Positions 17,744-26,287 of a DNA stretch of 64,000 nt are shown here, in pieces. The stretch is from Clostridiales bacterium (GTDB lineage Bacteria > Bacillota > Clostridia > TANB77 > CAG-508). The DNA lies in contig JAHZIB010000004.1 of NCBI GenBank assembly GCA_019419955.1, forward strand, positions 22,531 through 86,530, read 5' to 3'. Made by a program: the position numbers and the translations under genes. The notes below the pieces were generated by a model, which ran no database searches, had not been told where the DNA came from, and saw only the letters and a program-made list of their open reading frames with translations. Numbering within the stretch: the first letter of the stretch is position 1; each line of letters begins with the position of its first letter.

Positions 17744-18836
17744 TTGCTCCATCTCCTTCTAAAATTTTATTTAAACATAACTTTTGATTATTATTATCAA
17801 AATCCCATGTATGTAAAGAACCACCTAAACAATATTTCCAATTATTACACTTGTTACAACTTTCACATTTAAATTTATCTAAATTTCTAAACCATTTAAA
17901 TTTATTTTCCCAAACATCCACAAAATCATCTGTTCTAACATTCCCCTGTATAAGTTCTTTTCTTCGTTCAACACTAGGACAAACATAAATATCACCATTA
18001 TATAATATACTGGCTGTAACAAATCCTGCAATACAGAAGAACATATGATTTCTAACTTCTTTTTCATATTTCATACCTAGAAAATGAGAACAACCATAAG
18101 TAATATCAAATTTTGATTTTTTTCTCTTTTCTTTTATAAAATCTAACAAAATATTGTATTCTTTATCATTAAGAAGTAAGTCTTGATTATCTGCTGTTCT
18201 ACCAATTGGTTCCATATTTAATACTCTCCATGAATCTATCTGCAATACTTTTATTTCATTATATAGTTCTTCTAATTCATTTAAATTTGATTTGTTTACA
18301 ACTGTTGTTACTTGTAAATAATTTAGAAAATTAGCTTTTTTTAATTTTTTTATATTTTCAATTATTTTTGCATAAGAGCCTTGAACCTGTCTAAATTCAT
18401 CATGGGATTTTTGTAGTCCATCTAAACTTATTGAAATTGTACTCATTCTAGTTTGTTTCATTTTTTCAATTATTTCATCATTTATCAATATGCCATTTGT
18501 GGTCATTCCCCAATAATAACCTAAATTATTTGCAAACTCCATTACTTCAAATAAATCTTGTCTTAATAATGGTTCTCCACCTGTCACATTTATTAAAATT
18601 TCTCTTGCATCATATTTATTTGCAATATTTTGTAATGTGTTTTTTATTTCTTCAGTAGTTAGTTCACCTTTTAAGTCAAGATTTTCTCCTGCTCGACTTC
18701 CACAATGTTTACATTTAGCATTACATCTAAGTGTTGTTTCCCAGAATAAATTTTTCAGTATAGGTTTTTCTGATAACAACTTTTTGTTTCTATAAGTAAC
18801 TTCTGCTTCTCCATACTTTATTATTTCTTTTATCAT
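17736..18836 (-). CDS. Radical SAM/SPASM peptide-maturase-like enzyme
   Basis: 366 residues. The radical SAM cluster motif CNAKCKHC uses Cys38, Cys42 and Cys45; GGEPL (86-90) contacts S-adenosylmethionine; SISLDG (135-140) is another core strand. The C-terminal SPASM region has cysteines at about 268, 286, 324, 327, 330, 336 and 354 for auxiliary Fe-S clusters. SPASM enzymes of this size modify ribosomal peptides or proteins (sactipeptide and ranthipeptide maturases, AnSME). The gene heads a two-gene operon with a small membrane protein and is carried as cargo of the mobilizable element. No typical Cys-rich precursor peptide is visible. Confidence 0.8.
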   Translation of the reverse strand: MIKEIIKYGEAEVTYRNKKLLSEKPILKNLFWETTLRCNAKCKHCGSRAGENLDLKGELTTEEIKNTLQNIANKYDAREILINVTGGEPLLRQDLFEVMEFANNLGYYWGMTTNGILINDEIIEKMKQTRMSTISISLDGLQKSHDEFRQVQGSYAKIIENIKKLKKANFLNYLQVTTVVNKSNLNELEELYNEIKVLQIDSWRVLNMEPIGRTADNQDLLLNDKEYNILLDFIKEKRKKSKFDITYGCSHFLGMKYEKEVRNHMFFCIAGFVTASILYNGDIYVCPSVERRKELIQGNVRTDDFVDVWENKFKWFRNLDKFKCESCNKCNNWKYCLGGSLHTWDFDNNNQKLCLNKILEGDGANE

Positions 18837-18942
18837 ATTTAAATTCCTTTTTTTCTTTTACATTTTAGCATAATCATTAAAATTAGTCTAGTATAACTAA
18901 AATAATTCTTGGTCATTTATTACATCATATTTTAAACATTAT

Positions 18943-19977
18943 TTACATATTATCATCTTCATTTATATCAATATGTTTATTAATATCTTCTTCAGTTGGT
19001 AATTTATCTAACACTTCTTTTGGTAACTCATTTCTAACTTCATAAGAAGTAACACCTATTGGAGTATTGGTACCTTTTAAAGCCCACTCTACTGATAATT
19101 TATCTTTACCTTTACAAAGTAGTAGTCCAATTGTTTGATTATCTAATTCTTTTCTTAATGTTTCATCTACAGCTGTTACATAGAAGCTTAATTGTCCAAT
19201 ATATTCTGGCCTAAATTCTACATTCTTAAGTTCTACTACTATATAACATCTTAAATCTAAATGATAGAATAACATATCTATATAATAGTCTTGATTTTCT
19301 GTTGATATTTTATATTGATTTCCAACAAAACTAAATCCTTTACCTAATTCTAATAAAACATTTTTTATTTTTTCCATCATTGCATTTTCAATATCTTTTT
19401 CAACTGCATTTTCTTTGATTCCTTCTAATTCAAATATATAAGGGTCTTTTATAACATCTCTTGCTAATTCGCTTTGAGGAATAGGTAATTTGTTTTCAAA
19501 ATTTGTTAATTTATCTGAAATAGCTTGTCTTTCATATAATTGTAAATCTATTTGATGATCTAAAACAGAGTATGCCCAACCATTTTCAAAGCATTTTTCT
19601 GCATACCATTCTCTAACATGCAATTCTTTAACTTTATCTAATAATAGATTGTTATGTGACCATGGTAATTTTGCCAATGCCATTGGCAAATTTGATAAAT
19701 CTTTATACTCTTCATAAAATTTTTTCATTCTCGACAAATTTCTTGTAGAAAAACCTGTACTATCTGGAAATTCCAATTTTAAAGCAATAGAAAAATCCTT
19801 AATAAAATTATTTCCATACTTTGCATTCTCACTTACAATTTTTCCAAGTCTAAAATATAACCTAATTAATTCCATATTAGCATTTTCTTGAACTTCATAT
19901 CTTGTTTTTAAAATATCTTGTTTAGCATATAAAACTAAATCTTTAAATTCTTTATCTAACATATTATTCTCTTCCAT
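18943..19977 (-). CDS. YhcG-type PDDEXK nuclease (DUF1016)
   Basis: 344 residues from the ATG at 19977 (AGGAGG, 8-nt spacing); a longer frame to 20031 would run through a palindrome and is not used. The N-terminal DUF1016 helical domain contains FSTRNLSRMKKFYEEY and LPWSHNNLLLDKV. The C-terminal PD-(D/E)XK nuclease has DYYIDMLFYH, then YIVVELKNVEFRPEYIGQLSFYV with the catalytic D...ExK residues. Such proteins occur in restriction islands and mobile elements, probably in defence or recombination. It is the downstream gene of the DUF6076-like protein. A 27-bp inverted repeat occurs both inside it and before it. Confidence 0.85.
   Translation of the reverse strand: MEENNMLDKEFKDLVLYAKQDILKTRYEVQENANMELIRLYFRLGKIVSENAKYGNNFIKDFSIALKLEFPDSTGFSTRNLSRMKKFYEEYKDLSNLPMALAKLPWSHNNLLLDKVKELHVREWYAEKCFENGWAYSVLDHQIDLQLYERQAISDKLTNFENKLPIPQSELARDVIKDPYIFELEGIKENAVEKDIENAMMEKIKNVLLELGKGFSFVGNQYKISTENQDYYIDMLFYHLDLRCYIVVELKNVEFRPEYIGQLSFYVTAVDETLRKELDNQTIGLLLCKGKDKLSVEWALKGTNTPIGVTSYEVRNELPKEVLDKLPTEEDINKHIDINEDDNM
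19667..19693. repeat. Inverted repeat inside the yhcG-type gene
   Basis: AATTTTGCCAA-TGCCA-TTGGCAAATTT, nearly the same 27-bp palindrome as at 20009-20035. It encodes the LPMALAKLP segment. Confidence 0.7.
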
Positions 19978-20008
19978 TACAAACCTCCTAAAAATTAATA
20001 TATTTTTG

Positions 20009-20035
20009 AATTTTGCCAATGGCGTTGGCAAAATT
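20009..20035. repeat. Inverted repeat between yhcG-type gene and upstream gene
   Basis: AATTTTGCCAA-TGGCG-TTGGCAAAATT, a perfect 11-bp stem with a 5-nt loop, 5 bp past the stop of 20040-21143 and 32 bp before the nuclease ATG. No U-run follows, so it is not an obvious terminator. Confidence 0.75.
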
Positions 20036-20039
20036 GATA

Positions 20040-21143
20040 TTACTTATTATTTAATAACCACTCATAAACTTCATCTTCTGTTAATAATCCATGTTTCAAT
20101 TTATTTACTTGAACTTTCGCATGTTTTTTCCACTCATCAAAATCTTTTTTCATTTGCTTGTTATCTTTATTTCTACCAACTGCCATTGACTTTTGTTGAT
20201 ATAATCTTCTGTATTCTGCTAATGCTTTGTTTTGTTTTAGTCTTTCATTGTAGGCTTGTACAGCTCCTTGAGCTCTACAAGTTTTTCCGTTTGCTTTTGG
20301 ATAATCGCAATATATTTCATCTAGTCTTGAACTTGGTATAAAATACATACCGCAATTTTGACATTTCTTAATAGGGTAGTTAGCTGTTTTTACTAATTCT
20401 TCTAATACTGCATAACATATACTTGATAAGTCATTGCTTTGGTGTGTATCTATCATTGAAACAAACATACTATTATCTTTTAAGCTATTAAGTAATTTTT
20501 CTTCGCTATCGCCCATAAATTCAAGATATTTGTTTGAATAACTATCTCTAATTATATTGTCGTTTTTATTATAAGTATAAAGTTCGCCTTTTCTTTTTAT
20601 TAAATATACTGCAAATCTTTGACTAGGTGTATATTCTTTTAATTCTTCTTTTTCTTCAATATTATATATGTAATTTACTGCAAAAGTTAATTCTTGTTGT
20701 ATTTCTTGAATTTGATATTGTAAATCGCTGTAAATTTTTGTAACTTTACTTATATATTCGGCATTGTCTTTATATTTCCCTTTTAATTCAAAAGTATATT
20801 CTTCATCTAATTCTTTTAATAATTCAAATCCATAAGCAAAAAAGAAAGTTTCATAAGCTGTTTCAAATGTTTCTAAATTTGCATTTAAAAATCTTAATAA
20901 AAACATACCAAATTTCTCGTTATAAGGAAAATATGTATTACCTGGGAATTTTAGTCCTTCTTCTGATTTTTCTACTTTTGCTTTTTTATTATAAAATATT
21001 TCTGCAATTCTTTCATCATTATCTACTTTTGTATCGTTTTGATAAAAATACATAGGCGTTGCATAATACTCTTGTTTTTTGTCTTTGTTAAACCAAATAT
21101 AAAAACTATCAAAAAATTTATTTTCTGGTAAATTTGCTTTCAT
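20040..21143 (-). CDS. DUF6076-like zinc-finger protein
   Basis: 367 residues. The N-terminal two thirds are helical and unassigned. Residues about 270-310 form a zinc-binding site: KKCQNCGMYFIPSS, then YCDYPKANGKTCRAQGA, that is CxxC...C...C, followed by a basic helix-rich tail. This finger with a following RAQGA segment is the hallmark of DUF6076-type proteins found in mobile elements of Clostridia. Function unknown, plausibly nucleic-acid binding. It is followed by the nuclease gene and has its own minus-strand promoter that overlaps the divergent int promoter. Confidence 0.6.
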   Translation of the reverse strand: MKANLPENKFFDSFYIWFNKDKKQEYYATPMYFYQNDTKVDNDERIAEIFYNKKAKVEKSEEGLKFPGNTYFPYNEKFGMFLLRFLNANLETFETAYETFFFAYGFELLKELDEEYTFELKGKYKDNAEYISKVTKIYSDLQYQIQEIQQELTFAVNYIYNIEEKEELKEYTPSQRFAVYLIKRKGELYTYNKNDNIIRDSYSNKYLEFMGDSEEKLLNSLKDNSMFVSMIDTHQSNDLSSICYAVLEELVKTANYPIKKCQNCGMYFIPSSRLDEIYCDYPKANGKTCRAQGAVQAYNERLKQNKALAEYRRLYQQKSMAVGRNKDNKQMKKDFDEWKKHAKVQVNKLKHGLLTEDEVYEWLLNNK

Positions 21144-21199
21144 TTCAATATTTCCTCCAATTCTCTGTTAACAATTTTTATTTTTTTTACAATTTGTTG

Positions 21200-21228
21200 T
21201 TGACATTCTATAATTATTATACTATAAT
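21200..21228 (+). promoter_or_regulatory. Promoter for the xis-int operon, overlapping a divergent promoter
   Basis: TTGACA, exactly 17 bp, TATAAT on the plus strand. On the minus strand TTGTAA-N17-TATAAT overlaps the same bases and would drive the DUF6076-like gene. Overlapping divergent promoters imply that the two directions compete. Confidence 0.75.
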
Positions 21229-21514
21229 GTTATCATTATTACAATAGTTTTGCAAATAAAAATTGCAAACAAGGAAAGCACATTGAAAAATACACTAAAA
21301 ATTTAGTGTCATATGAAAGTATTATGGAACACAATAATGATACTTCGGCTTGGCTTAACGTGATGTTGAGGAGTCGCTCGGCTAACAGCGGAGAGGTGAA
21401 AGTCCTATGTAGGTAAAACTAACTATAATATTCCTTTAAGTAGATAGGACGGTTAAAAAATCTACTAAAAACTATATGCAAAATTTTGATTTTACAAGAA
21501 ATGGAGGAACAGAA
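21229..21514 (+). ncRNA. Long structured leader of the xis-int operon
   Basis: About 280 nt without a coding frame. It contains CACTAAA/TTTAGTG, a GC-rich tract (21341-21400) with several possible stems, and a long-range pair GTCCTAT (21402-21408) with ATAGGAC (21444-21450). The GC-richness against AT-rich neighbours suggests a selected RNA fold. Confidence 0.45.
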
Positions 21515-21715
21515 GTGAAATATAACAACTACACTCAAGAAATGTTTGCTGATTATCCTGATGTTGTTGATGTATCTGGACTACGAACAATGCTAGGCAA
21601 TATTGGCAGACAAACGGCATACGAATTAGTACGAAAAGGTACTATTAAAGCAATTAAAGTTGGAAAGCTATACAGAATACCTAAGATAAATGTTATCGCT
21701 TTTTTAACTCAATAA
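21515..21715 (+). CDS. xis: Excisionase / helix-turn-helix DNA-binding protein
   Basis: 66 residues from a GTG at 21515 served by GGAGGAA; an ATG at 21476 lacks a ribosome site. The body is a MerR-like or HTH_17 winged helix: VSGLRTMLGNIGRQTAYELVRKG, then AIKVGKLYRIPKINVIAFL. Such small proteins bind near the attachment site and direct the integrase toward excision. It lies 33 bp upstream of the integrase in the same operon. Confidence 0.82.
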   Translation: MKYNNYTQEMFADYPDVVDVSGLRTMLGNIGRQTAYELVRKGTIKAIKVGKLYRIPKINVIAFLTQ

Positions 21716-21748
21716 AAATACTGTTTAAAATTAAGAAAGGAGATTTTA

Positions 21749-23008
21749 ATGTATAACATAACAGCATATTTAACAATTAAGAATAAGACTTTTTATACAG
21801 TATTAACTTACTATGTAGATGGCATTAGAAAAATGAAATGGGTATCTACAGGATTTAAAGAAAATGAAAGTAAGAAAAAAGCTGAAAAGAAACTTATTCA
21901 AATAAGAGATGAATTTAAAAATAAACTAGAAACAATAACAACTACAAAAACAGAAGATAAAAAAGTACAAATATTATTTTCAGACTTTATGATTAAATGG
22001 CTTGATATGATAAAACATCAAGTAGAAGAATCCACATATACAGGTTATAAAAGACAAATTGAAGGCAGAACAAAAGAATATTTTACTAAAAATACAGTAA
22101 TGCTAGAAGATTTAAAACCCGTTCATATTTTAGATTTTTATAATTGGTTATATTCACAAGGATTAAAAGGAAATACAGTTGTAAAATATCATGCTAATAT
22201 TAGAAAAGCATTAGATTATGCAGTGCAAACAGACTTAATACAAAGTAATCCAACCATAAAAGTTGGTAGACCACAGCAAGAGCAATTTATTGCTGACTAT
22301 TATAATGAAGAAGAATTAAATAATTTATTCAAAGTAGTAAAAGACACACCTTTAGAATTAATTGTTTATTTAACTGCTTTCTATGGATTACGAAGAAGTG
22401 AAGTTTTAGGTATTAGATGGTCTGCGATAGATTTTAAAAATAAAACGATTACTATAAGCCATAAAGTAGTAACAGTTACTGATGAAAATGAAAATAGTAA
22501 AACAAAAACTAGAACAATTGCTAGAAGAAAAACAAAGAATAAGTCTAGTTATAGAACATTACCTTTATTCAAAGAAATAGAAGAACTTTTACTATATACT
22601 AGAAAAATGCAAGAATACTATATGTCTATATTTAAAAAAAGTTACAATAAACAATATAAAGATTATGTTTGTTTAGATGAGTTAGGAAATTTAAGAAAGC
22701 CTGACTATGTTAGTCATAAATTTAAACAAATATTAAAGAATAATGGTTTGAGAGAGATAAGATTTCACGATTTAAGACATAGTTGTGCTACATTACTTGT
22801 TAAAAAAGGAATATCTTTAAGAGAAATACAAGATTGGCTAGGACATTCAAGTTCTAAAACAACAGAAAGATATGCACATTTAGATTCGAGTACAAAGATT
22901 AAATCTGCAACAGCTATTGAAAATGCATTAAGCAATAATTACAATAAAAAAGATATATTAGATCTGGATTCTAATACATCTACTAAAGAAAATATTTCAA
23001 ATTGTTAG
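21749..23008 (+). CDS. int: Tyrosine recombinase (integrase)
   Basis: 419 residues. N-terminal AP2-like/SAM-like arm-binding domains (about 1-165), then the catalytic domain with all core residues: Arg in AFYGLRRSEVLGIRW, HDLRHSCATLLVKKG (His and Arg), WLGHSSSKTTERYAHL (His and the Tyr nucleophile). Large Tn916-type integrases of this kind insert into tRNA 3' ends. It abuts the tRNA-Leu gene. GAAAGGAG precedes the ATG. One arm-type repeat overlaps its stop codon. Confidence 0.95.
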   Translation: MYNITAYLTIKNKTFYTVLTYYVDGIRKMKWVSTGFKENESKKKAEKKLIQIRDEFKNKLETITTTKTEDKKVQILFSDFMIKWLDMIKHQVEESTYTGYKRQIEGRTKEYFTKNTVMLEDLKPVHILDFYNWLYSQGLKGNTVVKYHANIRKALDYAVQTDLIQSNPTIKVGRPQQEQFIADYYNEEELNNLFKVVKDTPLELIVYLTAFYGLRRSEVLGIRWSAIDFKNKTITISHKVVTVTDENENSKTKTRTIARRKTKNKSSYRTLPLFKEIEELLLYTRKMQEYYMSIFKKSYNKQYKDYVCLDELGNLRKPDYVSHKFKQILKNNGLREIRFHDLRHSCATLLVKKGISLREIQDWLGHSSSKTTERYAHLDSSTKIKSATAIENALSNNYNKKDILDLDSNTSTKENISNC

Positions 23009-23028
23009 AAATTTGTTAGAAAAATCTA
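23002..23028. repeat. Right-end tandem repeat, putative integrase arm site
   Basis: GTTAGAAATT-TGTTAGAAAAAT, the partner of 15217-15246. It overlaps the integrase stop codon. Confidence 0.5.
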
Positions 23029-23045
23029 GCAATTTTATTATAAAA

Positions 23046-23078
23046 GCATCAAGGTTAATCTTACAAACTCCTTGATGC
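23046..23078 (+). terminator. Terminator after int
   Basis: GCATCAAGG / CCTTGATGC stem with a 15-nt loop, followed by TCTTATG. The U-run is weak. Confidence 0.55.
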
Positions 23079-23083
23079 TCTTA

Positions 23084-23140
23084 TGGTGCAGATGGCCGGA
23101 ATCGAACCGGCACGGTTTATTCAACCGCAGGATTTTAAGT
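23084..23140. repeat. Proximal attachment repeat (att), part of tRNA-Leu
   Basis: Identical over 57 bp to 15010-15066. The repeat covers the tRNA from the anticodon stem to CCA, so crossover leaves the tRNA intact. Confidence 0.93.
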
Positions 23141-23171
23141 CCTGTGCGTCTACCAGTTCCGCCACATCTGC
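23084..23171 (-). tRNA. tRNA-Leu (anticodon UAA)
   Basis: 88 nt including an encoded CCA. The acceptor stem GCAGATG pairs with CATCTGC; the anticodon loop CTTAAAA gives UAA; a long variable arm (TGCGGTTGAATAAACCGTG) marks a type II tRNA; the T-arm has GGTTCGATTCC. The 3' half is reconstructed by the integrated element (repeat 23084-23140). Confidence 0.97.
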
Positions 23172-23357
23172 ATTTGTAGAACTGACAATTGTTATTTTAC
23201 TACGTTTTACTAATGTTTGTCAATAGTTATATTGAAATTTCTAAAATTTATTATTATTCGTCAATTGAAAAATTAAATGCGATTAAAAAGTAAAATTCAA
23301 TTTACAAGTGTAGTGCAATTTTTGAGAAAAAATTTATAATTTATGCTTATATTATGA

Positions 23358-23387
23358 TTGACAGTTATGTTAATTTTATAGTACAAT
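23358..23387 (+). promoter_or_regulatory. Promoter of the 51-residue gene
   Basis: TTGACA, 18-bp spacer, TACAAT; about 50 bp before the GTG start. Confidence 0.55.
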
Positions 23388-23440
23388 TTTAAAAGAACTT
23401 TTTTTGTTCTGACCACCTTATATTAAAGGAGGAGAGTATT

Positions 23441-23596
23441 GTGAAATACATATGGCAGAAGCGGATAGAAGAAATGCCGCGAGAGAATGGCTTTCTATCA
23501 TCAGAAGCTTTATATGAGCTTTTGAAAATTATTCAAGCTACTACTGATGAGAAAGAAAGAAAACTCGCTCTTGAGTTGTACCATTCACATAATTAA
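23441..23596 (+). CDS. Small hypothetical protein, 51 residues
   Basis: GTG start with AAGGAGG 10 nt upstream, own promoter and own terminator, all of which argue that it is real. The sequence (VKYIWQKRIEEMPRENGF, then LSSEALYELLKIIQ and a charged tail ending YHSHN) predicts two amphipathic helices, no membrane segment. Not recognised. It lies between tRNA-Leu and glmS, outside the mobile element. Confidence 0.6.
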   Translation: MKYIWQKRIEEMPRENGFLSSEALYELLKIIQATTDEKERKLALELYHSHN

Positions 23597-23613
23597 TTTG
23601 CTAATTTCACAAT

Positions 23614-23636
23614 GGGAGCCATTGAGCTCCCTTTTT
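23614..23636 (+). terminator. Terminator after the 51-residue gene
   Basis: GGGAGC / GCTCCC, 6-nt loop, TTTTT. Confidence 0.85.
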
Positions 23637-23732
23637 GTTGCACCAGAAAGCCAGCAATAAATTTCCAGCGCAACAAGGGTTAAATTTTCTTGAGTTATAT
23701 TTAATGATGTAATATTGTTTAAATCAATTACA

Positions 23733-25586
23733 CTATTCTACTGTAACTGATTTTGCAAGATTTCTTGGTTTATCTACATCGAGCCCCTTTAATTTAGAAA
23801 TATAATAAGATAAAAGTTGCATTGGTACAACAGAAAGGATAGGTGAAATTAATGGGTTTGTTTCAGGAATGTTTATTATATATTCAAAGTGACTATTTGG
23901 AATAATTTGATTAGTAATTATTAAAGTTTTAGCACCTCTAGTAATAACTTCCTGAATATTACTTATGGATTTTTCCACTAAAACTGGGTTAGTTATAATT
24001 CCTATAACTGTAATACCATTTTCTATTAGGGCAATCGGACCATGCTTTAATTCTCCAGCAGCATATGCTTCTGAATGAATGTATGAAATTTCCTTTAATT
24101 TTAATGAACCTTCTAATGCTACATTGTAGTCTGTTCCTCTGCCTAAGAAAAACATATCTTTTTCAGTGTATGTTTTTTTTGCAAATTCCTTAATTTGGCT
24201 GGTATTATCCAATATTTGTTCAATCTTAGAAGGTAAGTCAATTATGTCTGACTTTAATTCTTCTATAGTTTTATTTTCAACACTACCTAAAACCTCAGCG
24301 AAATGCATTGCTAATATTGCTACAAGAACTACTTGAGATGTATAAGCTTTTGTTGAAGCGACGGCAATTTCTGGACCTGCATGTGTGTATATTGAATAAT
24401 CTGCTTCTCTTGTGATAGAACTACCTATGACATTAGATATTGCTAAGGTTTTGGCACCTTTTGATTTAGCAAGTTTTAGTGCAGCAATAGTATCAGCAGT
24501 TTCACCTGACTGACTAATATATATGCATAAGGTATGCTTATCAATAATTGGATTTCTATATCTAAATTCAGATGCAATATCTACTTCTGTTGGTATTTGA
24601 CATAGTTTTTCAAATAAGTTTTTTCCAACTAAACCAGCATGCATAGCAGTACCACATGCTACAATGAATATTCTATTTATACTAGACAAATATTCTTTTG
24701 TAAATTCAATATCATTAAAAGAGCATTTTTCTCCTAAACGAAATCGCGAACCGATTGTTTCTCTTATTGCAGTTGGTTGCTCAAAAATTTCTTTGAGCAT
24801 ATAATCTTCATATCCATCTTTTCCAACTGAATTAGCATCCCACTCAATATTTTTAATTGCTTTATTATGTTCAGTCAAACTGTTATCAAAGAATCTAATG
24901 TTTTCTCTCTTTATTACAGCGAATTCATTATCATCTAATAGGTAAAATTCTTTTGTATATTTTAAAATAGCAGGAATATCAGATGCAATGAAATTTTCTT
25001 CCTTTCCTTTTCCTATAACAAGGGGACTATCTTTTCTAACTACTACAATTTGATCAGGACAGATTGGAGATATTACTTCAATTGCATAGCTGCCTTTTAA
25101 ATCATATACCGCCGATTTTACTGCGCCTAAAAATTTTTCTTCCGAATCTTTTAAAATTGAAACTGAACCATTTGTATAATAATAGTGGATTAAATTAGGT
25201 ATAATTTCGGTGTCGGTTTGAGAAACAAAGTTATAACCTTTAGAAACTAAAAACTCTTTTAAGGCATTATAATTTTCAATAATTCCATTATGTACAACAG
25301 CAAAAGTACCACTGTTATCAATATGAGGATGAGAATTTTCTTTTGAAGGTTTACCATGAGTAGCCCATCTTGTATGAGCAATACCAACTGTAGCTTCAAG
25401 ATTGTCAATGCCATCTAATTCATACAAATTTTTTACTCTGCCTTTGTCTTTCATAACTTTTATTGCATCTTTTTCAACAACTGCAATACCAGCAGAGTCA
25501 TATCCTCTATATTCTAGGCTCATAAGACCATCAATCAATATTGGTGTAGCCTTTTTATTACCAATATATCCAACAATTCCACACAT
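23733..25586 (-). CDS. glmS: Glutamine-fructose-6-phosphate aminotransferase (isomerizing)
   Basis: 617 residues; makes glucosamine-6-phosphate, the first step to UDP-GlcNAc for peptidoglycan. The N-terminal glutaminase starts MCGIVGYIG with Cys2 as nucleophile, and has HTRWATHG and HNGIIENY. Two SIS sugar-binding domains follow (about 295-430 and 465-600) with SQSGETADTIAAL and the C-terminal KPRNLAKSVTVE. Monocistronic. No glmS ribozyme is present upstream: a promoter lies within 60 bp of the start. Confidence 0.97.
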   Translation of the reverse strand: MCGIVGYIGNKKATPILIDGLMSLEYRGYDSAGIAVVEKDAIKVMKDKGRVKNLYELDGIDNLEATVGIAHTRWATHGKPSKENSHPHIDNSGTFAVVHNGIIENYNALKEFLVSKGYNFVSQTDTEIIPNLIHYYYTNGSVSILKDSEEKFLGAVKSAVYDLKGSYAIEVISPICPDQIVVVRKDSPLVIGKGKEENFIASDIPAILKYTKEFYLLDDNEFAVIKRENIRFFDNSLTEHNKAIKNIEWDANSVGKDGYEDYMLKEIFEQPTAIRETIGSRFRLGEKCSFNDIEFTKEYLSSINRIFIVACGTAMHAGLVGKNLFEKLCQIPTEVDIASEFRYRNPIIDKHTLCIYISQSGETADTIAALKLAKSKGAKTLAISNVIGSSITREADYSIYTHAGPEIAVASTKAYTSQVVLVAILAMHFAEVLGSVENKTIEELKSDIIDLPSKIEQILDNTSQIKEFAKKTYTEKDMFFLGRGTDYNVALEGSLKLKEISYIHSEAYAAGELKHGPIALIENGITVIGIITNPVLVEKSISNIQEVITRGAKTLIITNQIIPNSHFEYIINIPETNPLISPILSVVPMQLLSYYISKLKGLDVDKPRNLAKSVTVE

Positions 25587-25618
25587 AGGAACCCTCCTTT
25601 TACTACTTTATTACCAGT

Positions 25619-25647
25619 ATATTACTATAGTTTAAACAATGTGTCAA
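25619..25647 (-). promoter_or_regulatory. Promoter of glmS
   Basis: TTGACA (25647-25642), 17 bp, TAATAT (25624-25619) on the minus strand. It leaves a leader of only about 25 nt. Confidence 0.6.
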
Positions 25648-25835
25648 TTAGTTTTTATATATCTAATCAATAAAATGAAACAATAACAAAATACAAGAAA
25701 CACATATAACGTGTTAATAATAAGGCAAAATATTACCCATTAACAATAGTTATAAAAAATAACAAAGAAGTATTGAATAAAAAAATGGCTAATGATATAA
25801 TAACATATATATACTAACAAGAGAGGGAAATTAAT

Positions 25836-26183
25836 ATGGGACTAGCTGTAATAATATATATATTATTACTAATAATTTTTGGTCTGATTGCTTTTTCAGT
25901 ATTACAGTTAAAGCTAGCAGGAATAAGAGTTAAAGATTTCTGGAGTTTTATTCAAGCAAACCAAATGTTAGATAAGTTATATATTTTTTCAAAGAAATAT
26001 CAGCTCATGACACCACAGGAACAGATTGTTTTTCTAAGTGAGGCAGAAAAGGTTTTTAATGCTTTTGACAAAATACCAGATATGGTATGGGAAGAAGAAT
26101 ACAGAAAGTATTCACAAGTGGTCGAAGCATATAAAAATATTAGAGTTGAAAGATGGAGCAATAGAAACTCAGGTAATAATTAG
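25836..26183 (+). CDS. Membrane-anchored hypothetical protein
   Basis: 115 residues. One N-terminal helix (about 3-25, VIIYILLLIIFGLIAFSVLQL) followed by a soluble helical part with QANQMLDKLYIFSKKYQLMTPQEQIVFLSEAEKVF. GAGAGGGA precedes the ATG. Unrecognised; flanked by a terminator on the 3' side. Confidence 0.6.
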   Translation: MGLAVIIYILLLIIFGLIAFSVLQLKLAGIRVKDFWSFIQANQMLDKLYIFSKKYQLMTPQEQIVFLSEAEKVFNAFDKIPDMVWEEEYRKYSQVVEAYKNIRVERWSNRNSGNN

Positions 26184-26190
26184 TAAAAAA

Positions 26191-26220
26191 TTGCATATAA
26201 TATATTATATGTAATTTTTT
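26191..26220 (+). terminator. Terminator
   Basis: TTGCATATAATA directly followed by TATTATATGTAA and TTTTTT. Confidence 0.6.
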
Positions 26221-26287
26221 TGTGCGAAATTTTGAGGGAAGGAGTGTATGGTTATTTAAAATACTAAATATACCATACAAAAACAAA

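Larger units (their letters stand above)
15010..23140. mobile_element. Integrative mobilizable element in tRNA-Leu(UAA)
   Basis: About 8.1 kb between 57-bp direct repeats, one completing the tRNA-Leu gene. From left to right: replication initiator, oriT, MobV relaxase, a small membrane protein with a radical SAM enzyme, YhcG-type nuclease, DUF6076-like protein, excisionase, tyrosine integrase. There are no type IV secretion genes, so it needs a helper element for transfer. All expected parts are intact, suggesting recent and functional insertion. Confidence 0.9.

Noticed and set aside
21341..21450. Group II intron or rRNA fragment in the xis leader
   Set aside because: GC-rich pairing exists, but no domain V-like or rRNA-like sequence was recognised.
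25587..25835. glmS ribozyme upstream of glmS
   Set aside because: A consensus promoter lies within 60 bp of the start, the leader would be about 25 nt and no ribozyme core is visible.
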